Assembly: GCA_930367205.1 (NCBI GenBank)
Contig: OV884009.1
Span: 104,925,189 to 104,989,188 of the forward strand
Origin: Acanthosoma haemorrhoidale
Lineage: Eukaryota; Arthropoda; Insecta; Hemiptera; Acanthosomatidae
DNA: 64,000 nucleotides
Direction of reading: 5' to 3'
Position numbers and translations under genes: made by a program
The notes under the pieces: model-generated
Seen by the model: the letters and a program-made list of their open reading frames with translations, nothing else
Told to the model about the DNA's origin: nothing
Database searches by the model: none
In this document: one piece after another, positions 1 through 12,521 of the stretch
How the letters are laid out: the number at the start of each line of letters is the position of its first letter
Numbering within the stretch: position 1 is the stretch's first letter

Positions 1-17
1 CAAGCTCACTAATCAGA

Positions 18-160
18 CTACTGCTTCCTTTCATGGCGACTGTAGACGGTTTCATAGACGGCTTTAGTAGCCGTCATATGCCAAACCAAATTATGTTTAT
101 CTTTATATAAAGGACCGCATGTATAGCACTGACGAAACATTTGTAAGGGCTGCCTACAAA
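18..160 (-). pseudogene. Degenerate C2H2 zinc-finger-like exon
   Basis: After an acceptor-like TATTTTGTAG on the minus strand, the frame reads CYTCGPLYKDKHNLVWH. This has the spacing C-x2-C-x12-H of a zinc finger of the kind seen in insect BTB/lola-type exons. The fourth zinc ligand expected three to five residues later is absent, and the frame stops after about 18 more residues. It could be a decayed duplicate exon, or chance. Confidence 0.3.
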
Positions 161-496
161 ATAACAACCACATTTGTGAAATAAGACTCCTTACAGTTAT
201 GTCGTCTATCGTAATATTGATTACCACATACCTCTCATAATAAGGACATTTTTTTATTAGCTAATGGCAGTAGTACGGTATCTGAATAATAACGATAACT
301 TTTACTCTCACACACACACACCTTGCTATGTTTCTATAAAACGTATTTTATACACTGTGCTCCCTGCTGCACCTGTCTTTCCTTTTCTGCGTATATTATA
401 CTCGACTCACCTGAAATGTAATATTTTTTTTTCTACTGAATTAATAAACAACAAAAAAGAATATGGTAGTACACATTCTACTGACCACCTTTGTAT

Positions 497-712
497 TGTC
501 CTATATCATCATCGGAAACTGCAATGAATAGCGTGACGGTAAAAACACCTTAGTAATACCAACTTCGTTCTGCTCCAGGGTCATCAGCTTCTCCAAATTT
601 TGTTAAGTTTCTCCCTCTCAATTCTGAGCATCTTATAATGCTGTCCAGTATCTAGGTCTCTTAGGCAACCGTAGTCTGGAGAGGATTTGATTCTTTCTAA
701 AAGGTCACACAT
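497..712 (-). pseudogene. Short relic with TKFGE and VFLPSRY motifs
   Basis: An acceptor-like TCTTGCAG leads directly into ATG at 712-710. A 42-codon frame follows, starting MCDLLERIKSSPDYG and running to a stop at 584. In a neighbouring frame the similarity style continues with LTKFGEADD and, near 520, ITKVFLPSRYS. The pattern resembles a short, unnamed protein family often seen beside insect transposons; I cannot give it a function. At least one frameshift is present. Confidence 0.35.
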
Positions 713-924
713 CTGCAAGATTACAAATTATATACAAGTTGAAATATTAGTACAATCAGCAGAAACCAATATCATGTGTAACTTACTTTGATCGACTGTG
801 TTTTCCAGTGGAAGTAACTTAGAGGCTTATATATACGCACTGTAGTGAGAGGGGAAATAAAATAATATACGGAGCACCGTGGTGTCGATGTTCGTAAATT
901 GTTTTTCAACATGGTAATTTAATA

Positions 925-1005
925 TATGATAATGACACATAGCAAATTGCACACTTATATCACTAAATTCATATTCACAAGAGAATACTAAAACCGAAAT
1001 CGCGG
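925..1005 (-). repeat. Diverged direct repeat, copy 1
   Basis: This segment and 1551-1630 translate on the minus strand to similar peptides: LVFSCEYEFSD with VQFAMCHYH here, and LVFSCKYKISD with LQFAVCHYG there. They are probably two decayed copies of the same mobile element. No wider protein is recognisable. Confidence 0.5.
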
Positions 1006-1550
1006 TCATAAATTGTGTTTAATGCGTTGATGTAATATATTGTGATACCACTTTCCCTGTTACCAATCTCTGACCTTCAACTATTCCTTACTACGCATCG
1101 CCTACATGAATATTGACTAATGACATACTCAATTAAACCTTCAACTAATTTATTATCAATTTTACCACCCATGAGAATGTTGGCGAATAACTAAGGAATA
1201 AATTGAGGAGGTAGAGAAAAACATATTGCCTGCTCATTTAATTACCACTCTGGGAGATGGACAGAACCAGCGCAAACGATTTGACACGCATTCTTCAACG
1301 GTCCCCACGACATTCTTCGCAGGTTACTCAATTACTATTACGTCTTAGCCGGAAATGATATTGAGCATTGTTTCACTTTTCTGTCTCTGACCCCTTTTCC
1401 ATTTCCTTATGGCTAGCAATATTCTTAATGTTAGTGTCTAAAAAATACCTAAATCTAAAACAAACCTAAATCTAAAAAAAAGATACAAAATTAATGTTTT
1501 ATTAATTTTCCTTGAATCTACGAATTGACATTTCTTCGCTGACACAACAA

Positions 1551-1630
1551 TACCATAATGGCACACAGCAAATTGCAAACATGTATCACTAATTTTATAT
1601 TTACAAGAAAATACTAAAAACAAAATATCT
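1551..1630 (-). repeat. Diverged direct repeat, copy 2
   Basis: Partner of 925-1005 in the same orientation, about 620 bp away. The nucleotide match is broken by small gaps, while the peptide pattern is better kept. Confidence 0.5.
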
Positions 1631-2504
1631 GTATATATAAAGTACATTCATGTCGCTAGGTGTTCAGTATTGTCTTAGTAGTTGACCACTATTATGTTAT
1701 TGTACATTTCCAGGCTTTGTTCTCTCTATGGCACCATATCCTGATTAAGGAAATAAAGGTTTTAGATGTAACTCAGGCAAATGATGGGGATATTTCGAGG
1801 ACCAAAACTGACTGTATGAACGAAACCAACAGTTAGGTTAGAAATATCCATGGTCTTTGTCACAGTTATGGCGATTGGGAATACCATAACGTGGACATAT
1901 TTTTAAAATCAGTGAAGAAACGACTAGATTTTCTATTTTGTAAAAGACTAGAAAAATGTAAATTAATTTAACGGATTATTCTAAAACCTCTCTATGTCTT
2001 ATCACGAATTCGGGTCTCCTAATCTCGTCAATTTAGAAAACGACAACTTCGTCTTATATAATTTTCACGAAAATGATTCATATTTTTGTTTTTTTAAACC
2101 GAGCACATCATTTATCACTATGAATTTGGAACAATCCAGGTGGATTTATTGGTATCGTGGATTTGAAGAGGTCCGCAGGAAAACATTTGGCAGTGGGACA
2201 AATTCTGGCAATCAACATTTGTCTTTTTTGGGATTTGTAAGTAATAAACCCGAGTGTATTTTCTTTATATTATATTTTCCGAGTCTCATTTACGATTCTC
2301 ATCGTGTGATCAAGGACCATACACTTCTCAACAATAGATGAGACCGGCGCATCATGGTTTGTTAACAGTTGAACACAGCTTGCCTACTCTATATCACTAG
2401 CAACCTTCCAACAACGGTAGCCACGGCGGACAGTGAACCTTTGGAGCACACACCCAACATTCACCACAGATCGACAACACCTCAAAAAGAAGACGCACAC
2501 GTCG

Positions 2505-2640
2505 TAATAATGTTTATTTGGAGTAAATCCTACCAAACCTGTCACATATGTAATAATAATGTTTATTTGGAGTAAATCCTACCAAACCTGTCACATATGT
2601 AATAATAATGTTTATTTTCAATAAATGCTATTAAACTGTT
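2505..2640. repeat. 49-bp tandem repeat
   Basis: GTTTATTTGG recurs at 2512 and 2561, and GTTTATTTTC at 2610, giving a 49-bp period over just over two copies. Each unit contains CCTACCAAACCTGTCACATA. An unrecognised open frame (1994-2341) and a P/T-rich one (2369-2575) lie upstream, so this may be the 3' end of an unidentified element. Confidence 0.75.
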
Positions 2641-2649
2641 GTATTTTTT

Positions 2650-4320
2650 CTTTTACCCTGATTATTTCCTCATGGCAAAAATGGGGATTCTGGTCCACTT
2701 TGGTAGTAATAACCTGACGAAGGAGGTTATTTAGAGGATACAATGTCTCATACCTCTGTTTTGTCAGGTTATCACAACTAGAGTGTGCCAGAATCCCTTT
2801 ATTTACCCTACTCTTATCATAACAATAGTATCTTTAATAAAGGTAAGCTGCACAAAAACACCGATAACCGGTCAGGAAGCTATATTGACCTTACTGATCC
2901 ATGGATCAATTCAAAGAATAAAAAGGGGTGTGTACTAGGTTCAAACACGTCAGGCCTTTGGCAGTGACCCGGGAATGCGGTCCACAAGGAAGGGTGGTTT
3001 GTGTTTGCTCCTGCATAATTATTCCATTAAAACATCCATTTGCATTATATTATCCATCCATCTTGCCAAGACGGGGGTGAGAAAAGGGAGTCACGGTTAT
3101 AGACGACTTCGTTTTTTCTCGCAATCCCGTATAAACACGACTTTTCTTCACGTGTTAATAGTTTTTGACAAAATTTTAAATACCACCATAAATCGACCAC
3201 TTTTAACCTTAAATAAATCATTTGTAACATGTCAAACATTATTTCATATGTCAATCAACCATGACATTGTAATCAATCATCACTGACAGATCAAAGCCTG
3301 GGACTTCAAGCAACTCAAACCAAAGGGGTTTATCTACTAGTGGTCAATTTTAGTAGTACACCCAATAAATATTGTTTAAGATTATAAGCTTTTAGAAGTA
3401 AATAATTATAAAAGTTGTAATTAATGAATGTATAAATAAGTTAATCTATAGTAAAAATTGTTGCAACACAAATATAGATTTGAGTATCCTGGAGGGGGAA
3501 ACTGTAAATGTGGTGTAAAAAAAAATGTGGTGGGTGTAGTCTCCTGTACAGATACAGAATTTGTTTTTTTACATTATTACACATCTTTCTTTGAATAAAA
3601 CTAATATCTGCACTAGAATGGTGATATGCAATTGTGATAACAGATCGCATTCATGCCATATTTCAAATTTGCAATATACATTCATACAATCCACGGGGAG
3701 AAAACTGGCTAGCTGGCTAGCCACAACTCCCAATGACTAATTATTTACGAAAGATCACAGAACCACTTCCACTTCAATCAACATGTGTTGTAGGGATGGG
3801 TGATTCTTGAAAATGACCTTGCTAGAAGATTTGGATGGTATATATTTCTGATGGAACTTTAAGAATCTTGAGGAAATGTGATCTTGGATAGTGGGAATTT
3901 TAAGGTCATTATGGAGAGCATTGTGACATTAATAAGTGCACTAATTCATGTTCTTATAACTTTGGATTAAAAGGATTGGACTTGATAATTGGGAGTTTAG
4001 CTGATCCCCATAGCTTAAATCAGTAATTCCAGATTGCTTTTCTGGTTTTCGAATGACTTTACATATGAGTATTTTGTTTACAAATGTGAAGTTTTATTTC
4101 TTGTTGAGCAATCTGTACAGCCCAAACCGCCTGTTACGTTCCTGTCATTTATGTCTTGTTTAAGAGTTTCAGGTTAATGTTTTATCAAGGAGGAATCTAA
4201 AGGATCTAACTGTCTGATATGAGAAGAGGAATTGCGTTAGTGAGAAGAATGGCCAGGATTCGCGTCATGGGGTAAAAGTAAGGTTGTTGACCAATGCCCA
4301 ATTTCGGAGAGGATTTGTAG
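2650..4320. other. No gene seen; possible downstream part of a LINE relic
   Basis: Only short open frames without recognisable motifs. The part from about 3800 may be the decayed 3' portion of the LINE at 4330-5110. A small inverted repeat, GGCTAGCTGGCTAGCC, sits near 3710. Confidence 0.5.
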
Positions 4321-4329
4321 ATTATGGGG

Positions 4330-5110
4330 AGGTATGTCGGGGTCTTGACGGGTGAAAGAAGAGCTGTGTCATCAGCAAAGGTGGCAAGAAAGGAGATAGC
4401 AGTGGTAGGGATGGTATAGATGGTGTGAAGAGGGCCAAGAACACCTGTAGGAACTACAGCTTTGACTGGAAAGTGGTTTGAGTATTCTGAACCACAAAGG
4501 GCTCGAGGAGCGGTTACACAGAATAAGAAACTGTGTTTGTGGGGGATTCCAGATTGATAAGAAAGCTAGGATGCTAAACCTCATGGATGAGATGCGCCAG
4601 TGCAAAAGCCAATCCAGGGCTGAGAAAATGTAGTCGACTACACGAAGCCCTTGCTGCACTGTGGAATGTTAGAAGCGTTAGAAGATCGTGGAGGTCCAAA
4701 ATGGGAGGGAGACGTTTAGTAAACATTTTCTCAAAAATCTTGGAGAGGATTGGGGGAAAACTGATTGGCCAACAGGATGCAGGGCTGAGGGGCTATTAGC
4801 TGGTTTATTTGCCTAGCTTGTGGGATAATATTATAATGGAAAATTTCCAATGAATAAGAAAGAGAGAATACAGTTGAAGATAGAATTGAGGAAGACTATG
4901 GCTTTCTGGTGGAGGATTCATGTAGTCAGAAGGTGAAGTCATACCCTGGAGATTTATCTCCTGGTAAATGGTTCAGTAGCTGTTTGGCTTTCTTAAGAGG
5001 AAGGGATAGCGGATTTGGTGAAGAAAGAAATTCTTCAGAAACAGATGTTTAGGATAGAGTCGGGATATTGGAGAGATGGCATCTAAATTCTTTGGATTTA
5101 GAGATTTAGT
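4330..5110 (-). pseudogene. Jockey-clade LINE reverse transcriptase relic
   Basis: Reading the minus strand across several frames gives the ordered blocks of a Jockey-type reverse transcriptase. They are KKAKQLLNHLPGDKSPGYD, then KAIVFLNSIFNCILSFSYS, then PPILSKIFEKMFTKRLPPIL, then PVKAVVPTGVLGPL, then LATFADDTALL. FADD is the catalytic motif. The enzyme would copy the LINE RNA at a nicked target. Frameshifts and stops separate the blocks, so it is dead. No endonuclease part is attached. Confidence 0.75.
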
Positions 5111-8100
5111 GAAGAAATTGAACTAACGTAATACTGCAGTAGAAATCAACTGATCGTAAATTTTGGCAAAACAAAAGCATTGATGTTTGGTAAAGGACGC
5201 CAGAAAAAAACAGAAAACAGAATAGTTTTCCTCAATATAGCAATTATTTAGGGATAACAATTTCCAGCTCAGGCCTTTTTCTTTAAGCACTTGAACTGAA
5301 CAACAAAGAATTGAGCACCTGGCACTATTATCTGTATTTGAAGCAATGTTAAAATTAATTCTTGGGCATCCAAAATAATGTTGCGAAATGTAGTAGCTTT
5401 ACTGAAAACAAATTTGGGCACTCTTCACATGTTAAAATTCTTTACAAAAATGTATACAAGTTAAGCTCCGGGCAGCATCAGTATTCAACCTTAATCCCGA
5501 ACGTCGGGATGTAAACATCCCATACGCGTATTTTTCTCTTATTCTTATTAATTACTAACTATAAAACAATATTCAAAATATTGTTAGGCATGATTCCTAT
5601 TGCCTATAAAAATTTTTTTTTATTTTTATCGCGATCGTAAAGCGGCTGGCAAATGTCGTATACCACCATGCTACGTGGGCACTGGGTTGGGGAACCTGCT
5701 TCCTGCAATTAAGAGATCTTATTTTATGGTTAAAATCTTAACGATAAAATCCCTTTTAGCAGCAAAATCATCAGTTTGACGTTCTATACAAAGCTATAAA
5801 TAAAATATTTAACCACGGTTAACTAATAAATAAAAGTCGTTAAAAACGGTTTCATAAATAATTATAATACAAAAAAAAAACGCTAAGCAGCTTTTAACCA
5901 CTTAGCAGTGACGTATGTAGATGGTTGTTTTTCTTTTTGCTCATGAACCTCCAGGCTCCATCAACACTTTTATTTTGCACATATTGATTTTATTTTAATC
6001 ATTCCGCTTCTAATTTAATTATGGCGTAGTCAGAGGAAACTAAACTAAAACAGAGGAAGCAAAAAATCTGGGCTCCTAAACATAATGAAGGTGCTGAAAG
6101 GAATATACCAGCGGACCAAAAGAACAACTAGATTCAGAGCATGGTGGGAGATGACAAACAACTGAATGGATGAATTAGTTTGAATTTGGGCAAAGGTTGA
6201 TAATAGAAAGATCTTAGTTTGACGAAACTTTTTCCATTATTAAATTTCATGAAAGTCTAATATTTTCTGATTCAGTTACCGTTGGGGTCCCACCTTGAGA
6301 AAACTAAAATAGAAAGGAGCAAGCCTGTACAGGAAAAATAGTAAAAAGTAATAATAATTTATCTATAAATAATTAAAATTAGCATTAAATAAAGTTATAA
6401 AAAGTACTAGTGGCTGACATATGACTGGTAGTGGTTTGCGGTAGCCTCTTTCCCATGGATCGCTGGAGGTTTCTATGATAGGGCTATTCAAAAAAGTGCA
6501 ACAGAAAAATTTTGTCCACGTTTTTTTAATACAGCATAGTTTTCGAACCGGTGAATGTAAGACATGAATTTCTCAACTAATGATTCATTGTTTAAAAAGC
6601 CGAACATCATTCTGAATTCTACTGGTAACAATAAATAACCAACCATTCGATCAGCTGCTGTAGATTTTGCGATCATCCTTGAGAAAAGGTCAGCAGAACA
6701 CGCTGAAACTGGCTCTAATCCATTATAAAATGAAATTTGAAAAATAACTTACCTAGAATAATTGTTTAACAGAAGAGATTTCGATTTAGTTAAGATCTAG
6801 CATAAGGTCGGTAGGTGCCGGATGGTTAATCGCTAACTTCACTGCTAGAAAAGAGTTTATCCTTGTCGCCAATTGTTTTATCCGGGATCATCGGAAGAAG
6901 TAAACAATTGTCTGGTTTGAAAACCACAATGGAAGCAATACGTCCGCCATTCTCAAATGTAAACAACAGAATGTGGCTACATGGAGTCCCCAGCAGGGTG
7001 AATAAACAAACAGTGCGAACCTAACCCTAAAAAGAAATAAAGTTTACGTAACGTGACGTTTAACCTTCTTGTTTATATTTATTTTCAAACCGCATGCTTT
7101 CAAATTTAACACTTTCAGGTTTTCAACGATTAGCTTGCTGGGTCTAAAAGAGTTTTAAAGAGCCATTAATTAATATGCAAAAGGTTTGGGGTATGGGGGT
7201 GGAGTTGCGTTGGCCACAAATATTCACATAAAATCATGGTTTTATATTCTTCCTCCAGGGCAGGTTTTAAAACAAGGCCCATGGGAACGGAAGGTAAGCA
7301 GTCCTTTGGCTAGCTCTACTTAATTACTTTCGAGCACAATACTATCCAGTAATTTTCCTAATGCTAATCATGAAATCGACCATTGAAGTGTTTATTAATT
7401 CTCTCATCCATTGACGTCCATGTCATCAGAGCCTTGATGGTAATATTTTAACTCCCACTCATTTTTTAGTTGGCCGTCCCTTGACTGACCTACTACCTCA
7501 GTTTAGTACCGAGCTCTACAGCCAACTCATCCAAGTTCTACAATACTGGAGAATTGAATACCTTACCACCCTTCAGACTCATTCTAAGTGGACTATAAGT
7601 AGCCTCAACCCGTGCATTGTAGATGTCGTGATGGACGAAGCAATCCGCACATTACCCAAATATTTCCCATGAAGGATGGATGGTACTGTGCGCCGTGCAT
7701 CAAAGGGGGGGCAATATTGTGTTTCCCACCGGCAGGCTAGGTGCCTACAAATTGTAAATGCAGTGAATTTTATAGTTTCTGACACTTGTCAACTGATTGG
7801 TCATTATTTTTCATTAAACTCCACCTTTGGGTGACCTAATGGAACTACCATGCATAATACCATGGTCTTTTCATTCTTTGGCTGTATTTAACAGAAAAGG
7901 CATATTGTTTATCAGGACATTGAGATCTTTATCAAAAATTATATACTTTTTTGTTAATTCTAATTAAATAATCACACTTTCGCGTTTAATGGAGAATGCT
8001 ACTTTATATTTTCCAAGTCTTCCCAATATCAAATGGGACATCAGGTAAAAATCTATGTTTCTATTTTCAATATAGAACTCAAAAGACTATAACAAACATA

Positions 8101-8293
8101 CACATAGGTTGATGGAGTGGATTATGCTACCAGTCAGTTTGAATATGTTCTGAGATTAGGGGAAACGAGAGCAATGAACATGAAATTTATGGTGAAAGCG
8201 CTAATTTTGTCTGGCAACGCTGAATGAGTCCCAAAACACTGAATGGGGTTTGAGAGGTGTTGATACATAGACGTAATGTAGAATGAGACTGAC
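5111..8293. other. No gene seen in 3.2 kb
   Basis: AT-rich sequence with short open frames (for example 6488-6676 minus and 7481-7672 plus) that match nothing I know. A hairpin ATCCCGA-ACG-TCGGGAT lies at 5494-5510. The missing C-terminal exon of the STAR gene was looked for here and not recognised. Confidence 0.5.
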
Positions 8294-8450
8294 CCAAAGG
8301 GAGAAGGATCGGTGGCCTGAGCAGTGCGTGCCCTGGCCAGGATGCTTAAGACAGTTCTCTTGGTTGGTGACATGGACATCCTCTGAGCGATCCCTAAAGG
8401 TCTCTTCCGACCACCTCCTCCTCTCGAAGCAGGCTCAGAATCCTCCGTAC
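8294..8450 (-). CDS. KHDRBS: STAR protein exon: basic C-terminal tail
   Basis: The exon is 157 nt. Acceptor TTACTTTCAG completes the glycine codon from 9369. It encodes TEDSEPASRGGGGRKRPLG, then a basic helix-like stretch with SPTKRTVLSILARARTAQ, and ends in phase 2 at TTTGG|GTCAGT. Arg/Gly-rich tails after QUA2 are common in Sam68-like proteins, where they are methylated and bind partners. If the donor is not used, the frame runs on to a stop at 8134 and gives an alternative C-terminus. No downstream exon was recognised between 1 and 8293. Confidence 0.75.
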
Positions 8451-8823
8451 CTGAAAGTAAATGCAATATCATTAGCAAGGGGTTCCACCATTCCACAAGG
8501 GTGCAAATATTCAAGTCGAGTTAAGTATTTTGGGCACGACTCATTTCTACATTTAATGGATATTAGCGGGTTTAAGGAGTTTCGACATCTTTAGTGCCAT
8601 AGGTTTTGCGATCGCTAAGCTGAAAGGTGACAGCTCCGATGGGATTTCCGTACGAAATGGATTATTTTTTAAAACTAATAAGTTTGTTTACCGAAACGTA
8701 GTAACACCATTAAGGGAATAAAAGATTCAAATAGCTCTTAATGTTGTATGAGGTTATGAAGGATTCGCTGGTCTCACAGAGCGTGATTAGCTCCGAAGTA
8801 CAGGGAGGATTTTAGCTTTTAGT

Positions 8824-8945
8824 GTGTATGAATGGTATGAATGAGAACATTTATCTCAATTACTTATTGCCTAATAAGGCAGATTGTAATTTTAGCACAA
8901 TAAAAAAGTTATATTGCACATTTTATATATATATATATATATAAA
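8824..8945 (+). repeat. LINE 3'-tail repeat, 5'-truncated copy
   Basis: It carries the family core AATTACTTATTGCC and GGCAGATTGTAATTTTAGC, then CACAATAAA, and ends in a (TA)n tract at about 8922-8944. It is one of at least seven copies of the tail joined to a Jockey-type reverse transcriptase at 59112-59760. Confidence 0.65.
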
Positions 8946-9368
8946 GTGTGTATAAAAATGTAAACATTTGTTGATTAACAAAGTATCTAACTTGGGTGAT
9001 TTACATGGTTTTATCCACATCCTTCGATAATACCTCGTGTGCTCTTCTTTTATCTACCACATGACATGCGGGGTTGGGGTGTCTACTAGGCTTTGCTTTC
9101 GTCACTGTACTCTCTCGTGGTCACATCGGTGGACTGCCCAACTAAGTTTAAATATTCAAAAACGGCATTAAGGAACTGAATTTTTATTTTATAAAAAGGG
9201 TGAAGAATCGGATCCAAACAATTCCAGAGAAGTAGCAATAACAAACAAAGGACCACTGGGTTGCGGTTGCCATTTTGTGCCATGTTAAAGAATGGGCAAC
9301 ATCACAGTTGTACATGGATATTGAGAAACATTTGTTTAGGAGACAAAGAAAGTGAATGTGGGGAATAC

Positions 9369-9468
9369 CTGTCGACTCAGGCCCTTCCGAAGACGCTGAA
9401 GACGAGGCGACACCACGAAGTGCTGCCATCTCCCACATTTGCTCCTGTCTGATGTCGTCGTTGTAGTC
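9369..9468 (-). CDS. KHDRBS: STAR protein exon: QUA2-type segment
   Basis: The exon is 100 nt, starting in phase 0 after GTTGGCAG and ending in phase 1 at CGACAG|GTATTC. It encodes DYNDDIRQEQMWEM, then an A/S-rich stretch ending EGPEST. The first block is the helix that follows the KH domain in STAR proteins and helps bind RNA; the rest is low-complexity linker. The split glycine codon is completed by the exon at 8450. Confidence 0.88.
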
Positions 9469-10890
9469 CTGCCAACACACCATCCCTTACATTATACACC
9501 CATTTCCAGGGATGAAATAAAATAGTCGTCATTAATTATTTCCAATAGAATCTTCTTAGGATAGATTTTGACTGCTAAACTTTATCAATAGGATGGCCAA
9601 AAATGAACGATATAATCATTAAGATACAGTGTTATTTGTGATGATTTTCACGCCTATCGTTTTTTTTTTATGCTTAGAAGTCAATGTGTTGAAAATAGCT
9701 TCAAGTATTTGAAATTTCTGAAGAATCTGTTTGGACATTGTTCTATTTACATTTCACATCATTTTTTTTGCTTGCATCCTTATTGCATAAATTTTATTTT
9801 AAAAATTATTATAATTAGGTCTTTTGACACATAGCCCTTAAAGTGAAAAAACCTGTGCACTGTTTTTTTGGAGCAAGTGAGTGGAGACTACTACATTTTA
9901 TATGTCACCACGGTGTATGGTTACCTTGAAATAATGCTATATCAAATACTTCATTGTTAAATCAATTTTTCAAATATCACTAAGAAATTAACTTAATTAA
10001 AAAAAAAAGACAGAAAGATGTAACAAAAAACAGAAATTAAACCTATATAAAAAACCTTTTTTTCAATCAAGAATCATACGAACTAAAGACCTTATATACA
10101 AAGACTACCTCAATACAAAAAAACAAAACAATAAAAGCATGTAGTCTAGGAGCCAGATTCTGACTATAGGAACGTGACTACCCGGCGCGGAGTGTTTTAA
10201 TATAGATAGACCAAACTGTTAAATGTCATTACTTTTATAAAACGTTAATGCATTATCCCTCAAAATTAACTAATTAAATGTCAATGAAAATATTTTTAAT
10301 GCATCTAGATTTCAATTTCATTGAAAAAAAAATGGTATGACCTGTTATGATAAACCCATCTTACAAGAGGAGCGGTAGATGATAACTAGTATGTAAATTG
10401 ACATCATTTTTTCATATCTATTGAACATTTCAAAAAATTGCTTTAGAACGAGATAATTGAGCGTAATAAAAGAAAACTCTATAATGCTGAATTAATTACT
10501 TAAGAAGTTATAATCATGGCACTGGTCCCAGTATTATGTATAATTATTAGATACTAATTAACATCCAAAGAAGCAATTATTAGCAATATTGGGACTCAAA
10601 CTGGAAATGTCTCGGTTTCCAGTATAGTCGGGGCGCTCTCAAAACGAATTTATATTCGGAAGGTAGTCACTTGAGGCAGAAAAGGTCAGTTAGTTGAGCT
10701 CCCAACTGGATTTATGGGGAAAGTTCTGGTCCTCATCATGTCAATAGTTTTTTTCTTTGGATCTTAACTAGTAATGAATGAATCGCACTGTTTTAAATAG
10801 TTTAGTATTTTAAAGCAACTGAGTTAATGTTCATATAGTTAAATTTCGATTCCGCTCAAGATTTATAAAGTTTTTAATAGAATGTTATAT

Positions 10891-10990
10891 AGTGGGAGTC
10901 CTGGCAATGGCCAGTTTCTTTTAAGAGCGTGGGGTACTTCCCAAGACTCCACTTCCTCTGGCACATGCGAGGGAGGTGACAACCATGTGG
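10891..10990 (+). repeat. LINE 3'-tail repeat, internally deleted copy
   Basis: It contains AGTCCTGGCAATGGCCAGTT joined directly to GAGCGTGGGG and ACTTCCCAAGACTCC. Full copies have about 80 bp between these blocks. It lies just upstream of the mariner-type relic at 11108. Confidence 0.6.
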
Positions 10991-11107
10991 TTTGTAGTTC
11001 CGGCAATCACCATACAAGCGTTGTATTGCGTTGTTTTGTTTTTTCAGATGACAGTCGCCAGATAGTTAGTGTTTTATTGTTAGTTGTACCTTGTTACTCG
11101 AGTAAAC

Positions 11108-11560
11108 ATGGCTGGCGTAAGCCTTACATTTGATGAAAGGAAGTCTGTTTTAAAGTGGTATTTTAAGTACGAAAACATTAATGAGGTTCAACGGCAATGG
11201 CGAAATGTGTATCAAACAGAGCCACCGACACGTTTAACGATTCGTCGCATTCGAGACAAATTTGAAGCCGAAGGTTATGTTAAAGATGTACACAAACAAC
11301 GATCTGGACGACCTGTAACAGTAACAAGTCCATTTAACTCCCATCTTGTGTTACAACAATTCACTCGCTCACCACAGAATTCTGTGAGACAGTGTGCCCG
11401 TGAAACTGGAGTGAGTCACTCAAGTGTTCGGCGAATTTCGATATGTTTAAGTTGGACTTTAAGCTACACTTTCACCAAAAATGAGACAACTCCGTCGATT
11501 AGTTTGCAAGTTATGGACTGTTAACCAGTGGATACATTTTTTTGGACCCCTCTGTATACA
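11108..11560 (+). pseudogene. Mariner-type transposase relic (DUF4817-like N-terminus)
   Basis: The 138-aa frame starts MAGVSLTFDERKSVLKWYF. It contains the helix-turn-helix blocks VYQTEPPTRLTIRRIRDKF and RSGRPVTV, followed by QCARETGVSHSSVRRI. This is the DNA-binding half of an insect mariner/IS630-type transposase as in DUF4817 proteins. The catalytic DDE half is missing: after RRIS the sequence goes straight to a short tail, a stop, and a terminal GGACCCCTCTGTA that looks like a terminal inverted repeat. The copy is therefore an internal-deletion derivative. Confidence 0.7.
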
Positions 11561-12300
11561 TCATAATAAAGTTTTTGAATGATAAATAATAGAATGTGGT
11601 TGATAAAAGGTTAGTAGGTTTAAGTGACTTTCAGCGTTGTCATAGTATTTTAGAGGACGCTTCATTTATGAAAATAGTGGATGGTAAGCTGTACTAAAGT
11701 GGTAGTTCCACAAGGTCTCAAAAACTCTTGAGTTATTTTCATTACGCTCATTCTCAAATTTCATTTTATCATAAGCCGAAAACGATCTAACACGCGGCAT
11801 TCAACTTTAAAGAAAATTTAAATCTTCATCGTTTTCGTCTATTTTAGTAATTTTTTTATGTTGTAAATTTCGCAGTTTCTCCTGTTCCACATAAGCCTTT
11901 TATTCCCTAACAGATTTTAAGATGGCTCATCACAAATAAATTCACAGCAACTTCTCTGCTGAAATTGCCATTAGGTTTTTCAGGAGTGAACTGATGCCTT
12001 TTGAAATACTTGCATTCACCATGGTGAATTAGGCAACACCAGACTTAGGTTTAGAGGTTGGATACCTACGGTACTCCTAAATGTATTTCTTAAAACATAT
12101 ATCTTTTCCCTGCAGTTGCTGAAAACAAAAAGAAATGTAAATATGAACAATACGCTAAATGTCGAAAATACCATATACCATATATATATATTGGGGTTGC
12201 CTTATGTATACCCCATTTATTTATATCCTCATATCCTAGGATTGTAATCCTAACATTATATATATATATGCCCCTAAAAGCCCCTTCTAGTGTATGCCTG
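11561..12300. other. No gene seen
   Basis: Low-complexity AT-rich sequence with (TA)n tracts near 12183 and 12258. No coding motif was found on either strand. Confidence 0.5.
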
Positions 12301-12304
12301 CCTC

Positions 12305-12323
12305 GTGACTTCATGGAAGTCAC
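12305..12323 (+). other. 8-bp stem hairpin, related to 29737-29755
   Basis: GTGACTTC-ATG-GAAGTCAC is a perfect inverted repeat with a 3-nt loop. A second site at 29737 has the same stem with one base pair swapped on both arms, and both are followed by TGATA. Confidence 0.55.
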
Positions 12324-12521
12324 TGATATTTTTAAGTAAGCGACCGCATCCTTCTTAGGCCTGGCTCCCTTATTCCGGAACTACCCTACCCATCCCTTAT
12401 ACATATGTGTCTCAGCTTTAGCCCCACTTGTTCACAAGACAGTCGTCCCTAAACATCCAACCCAGTATGTAGTAACTTAACTGTTAATATTTGTATTTAC
12501 CAGTGTTTTTCTTATACTTCA

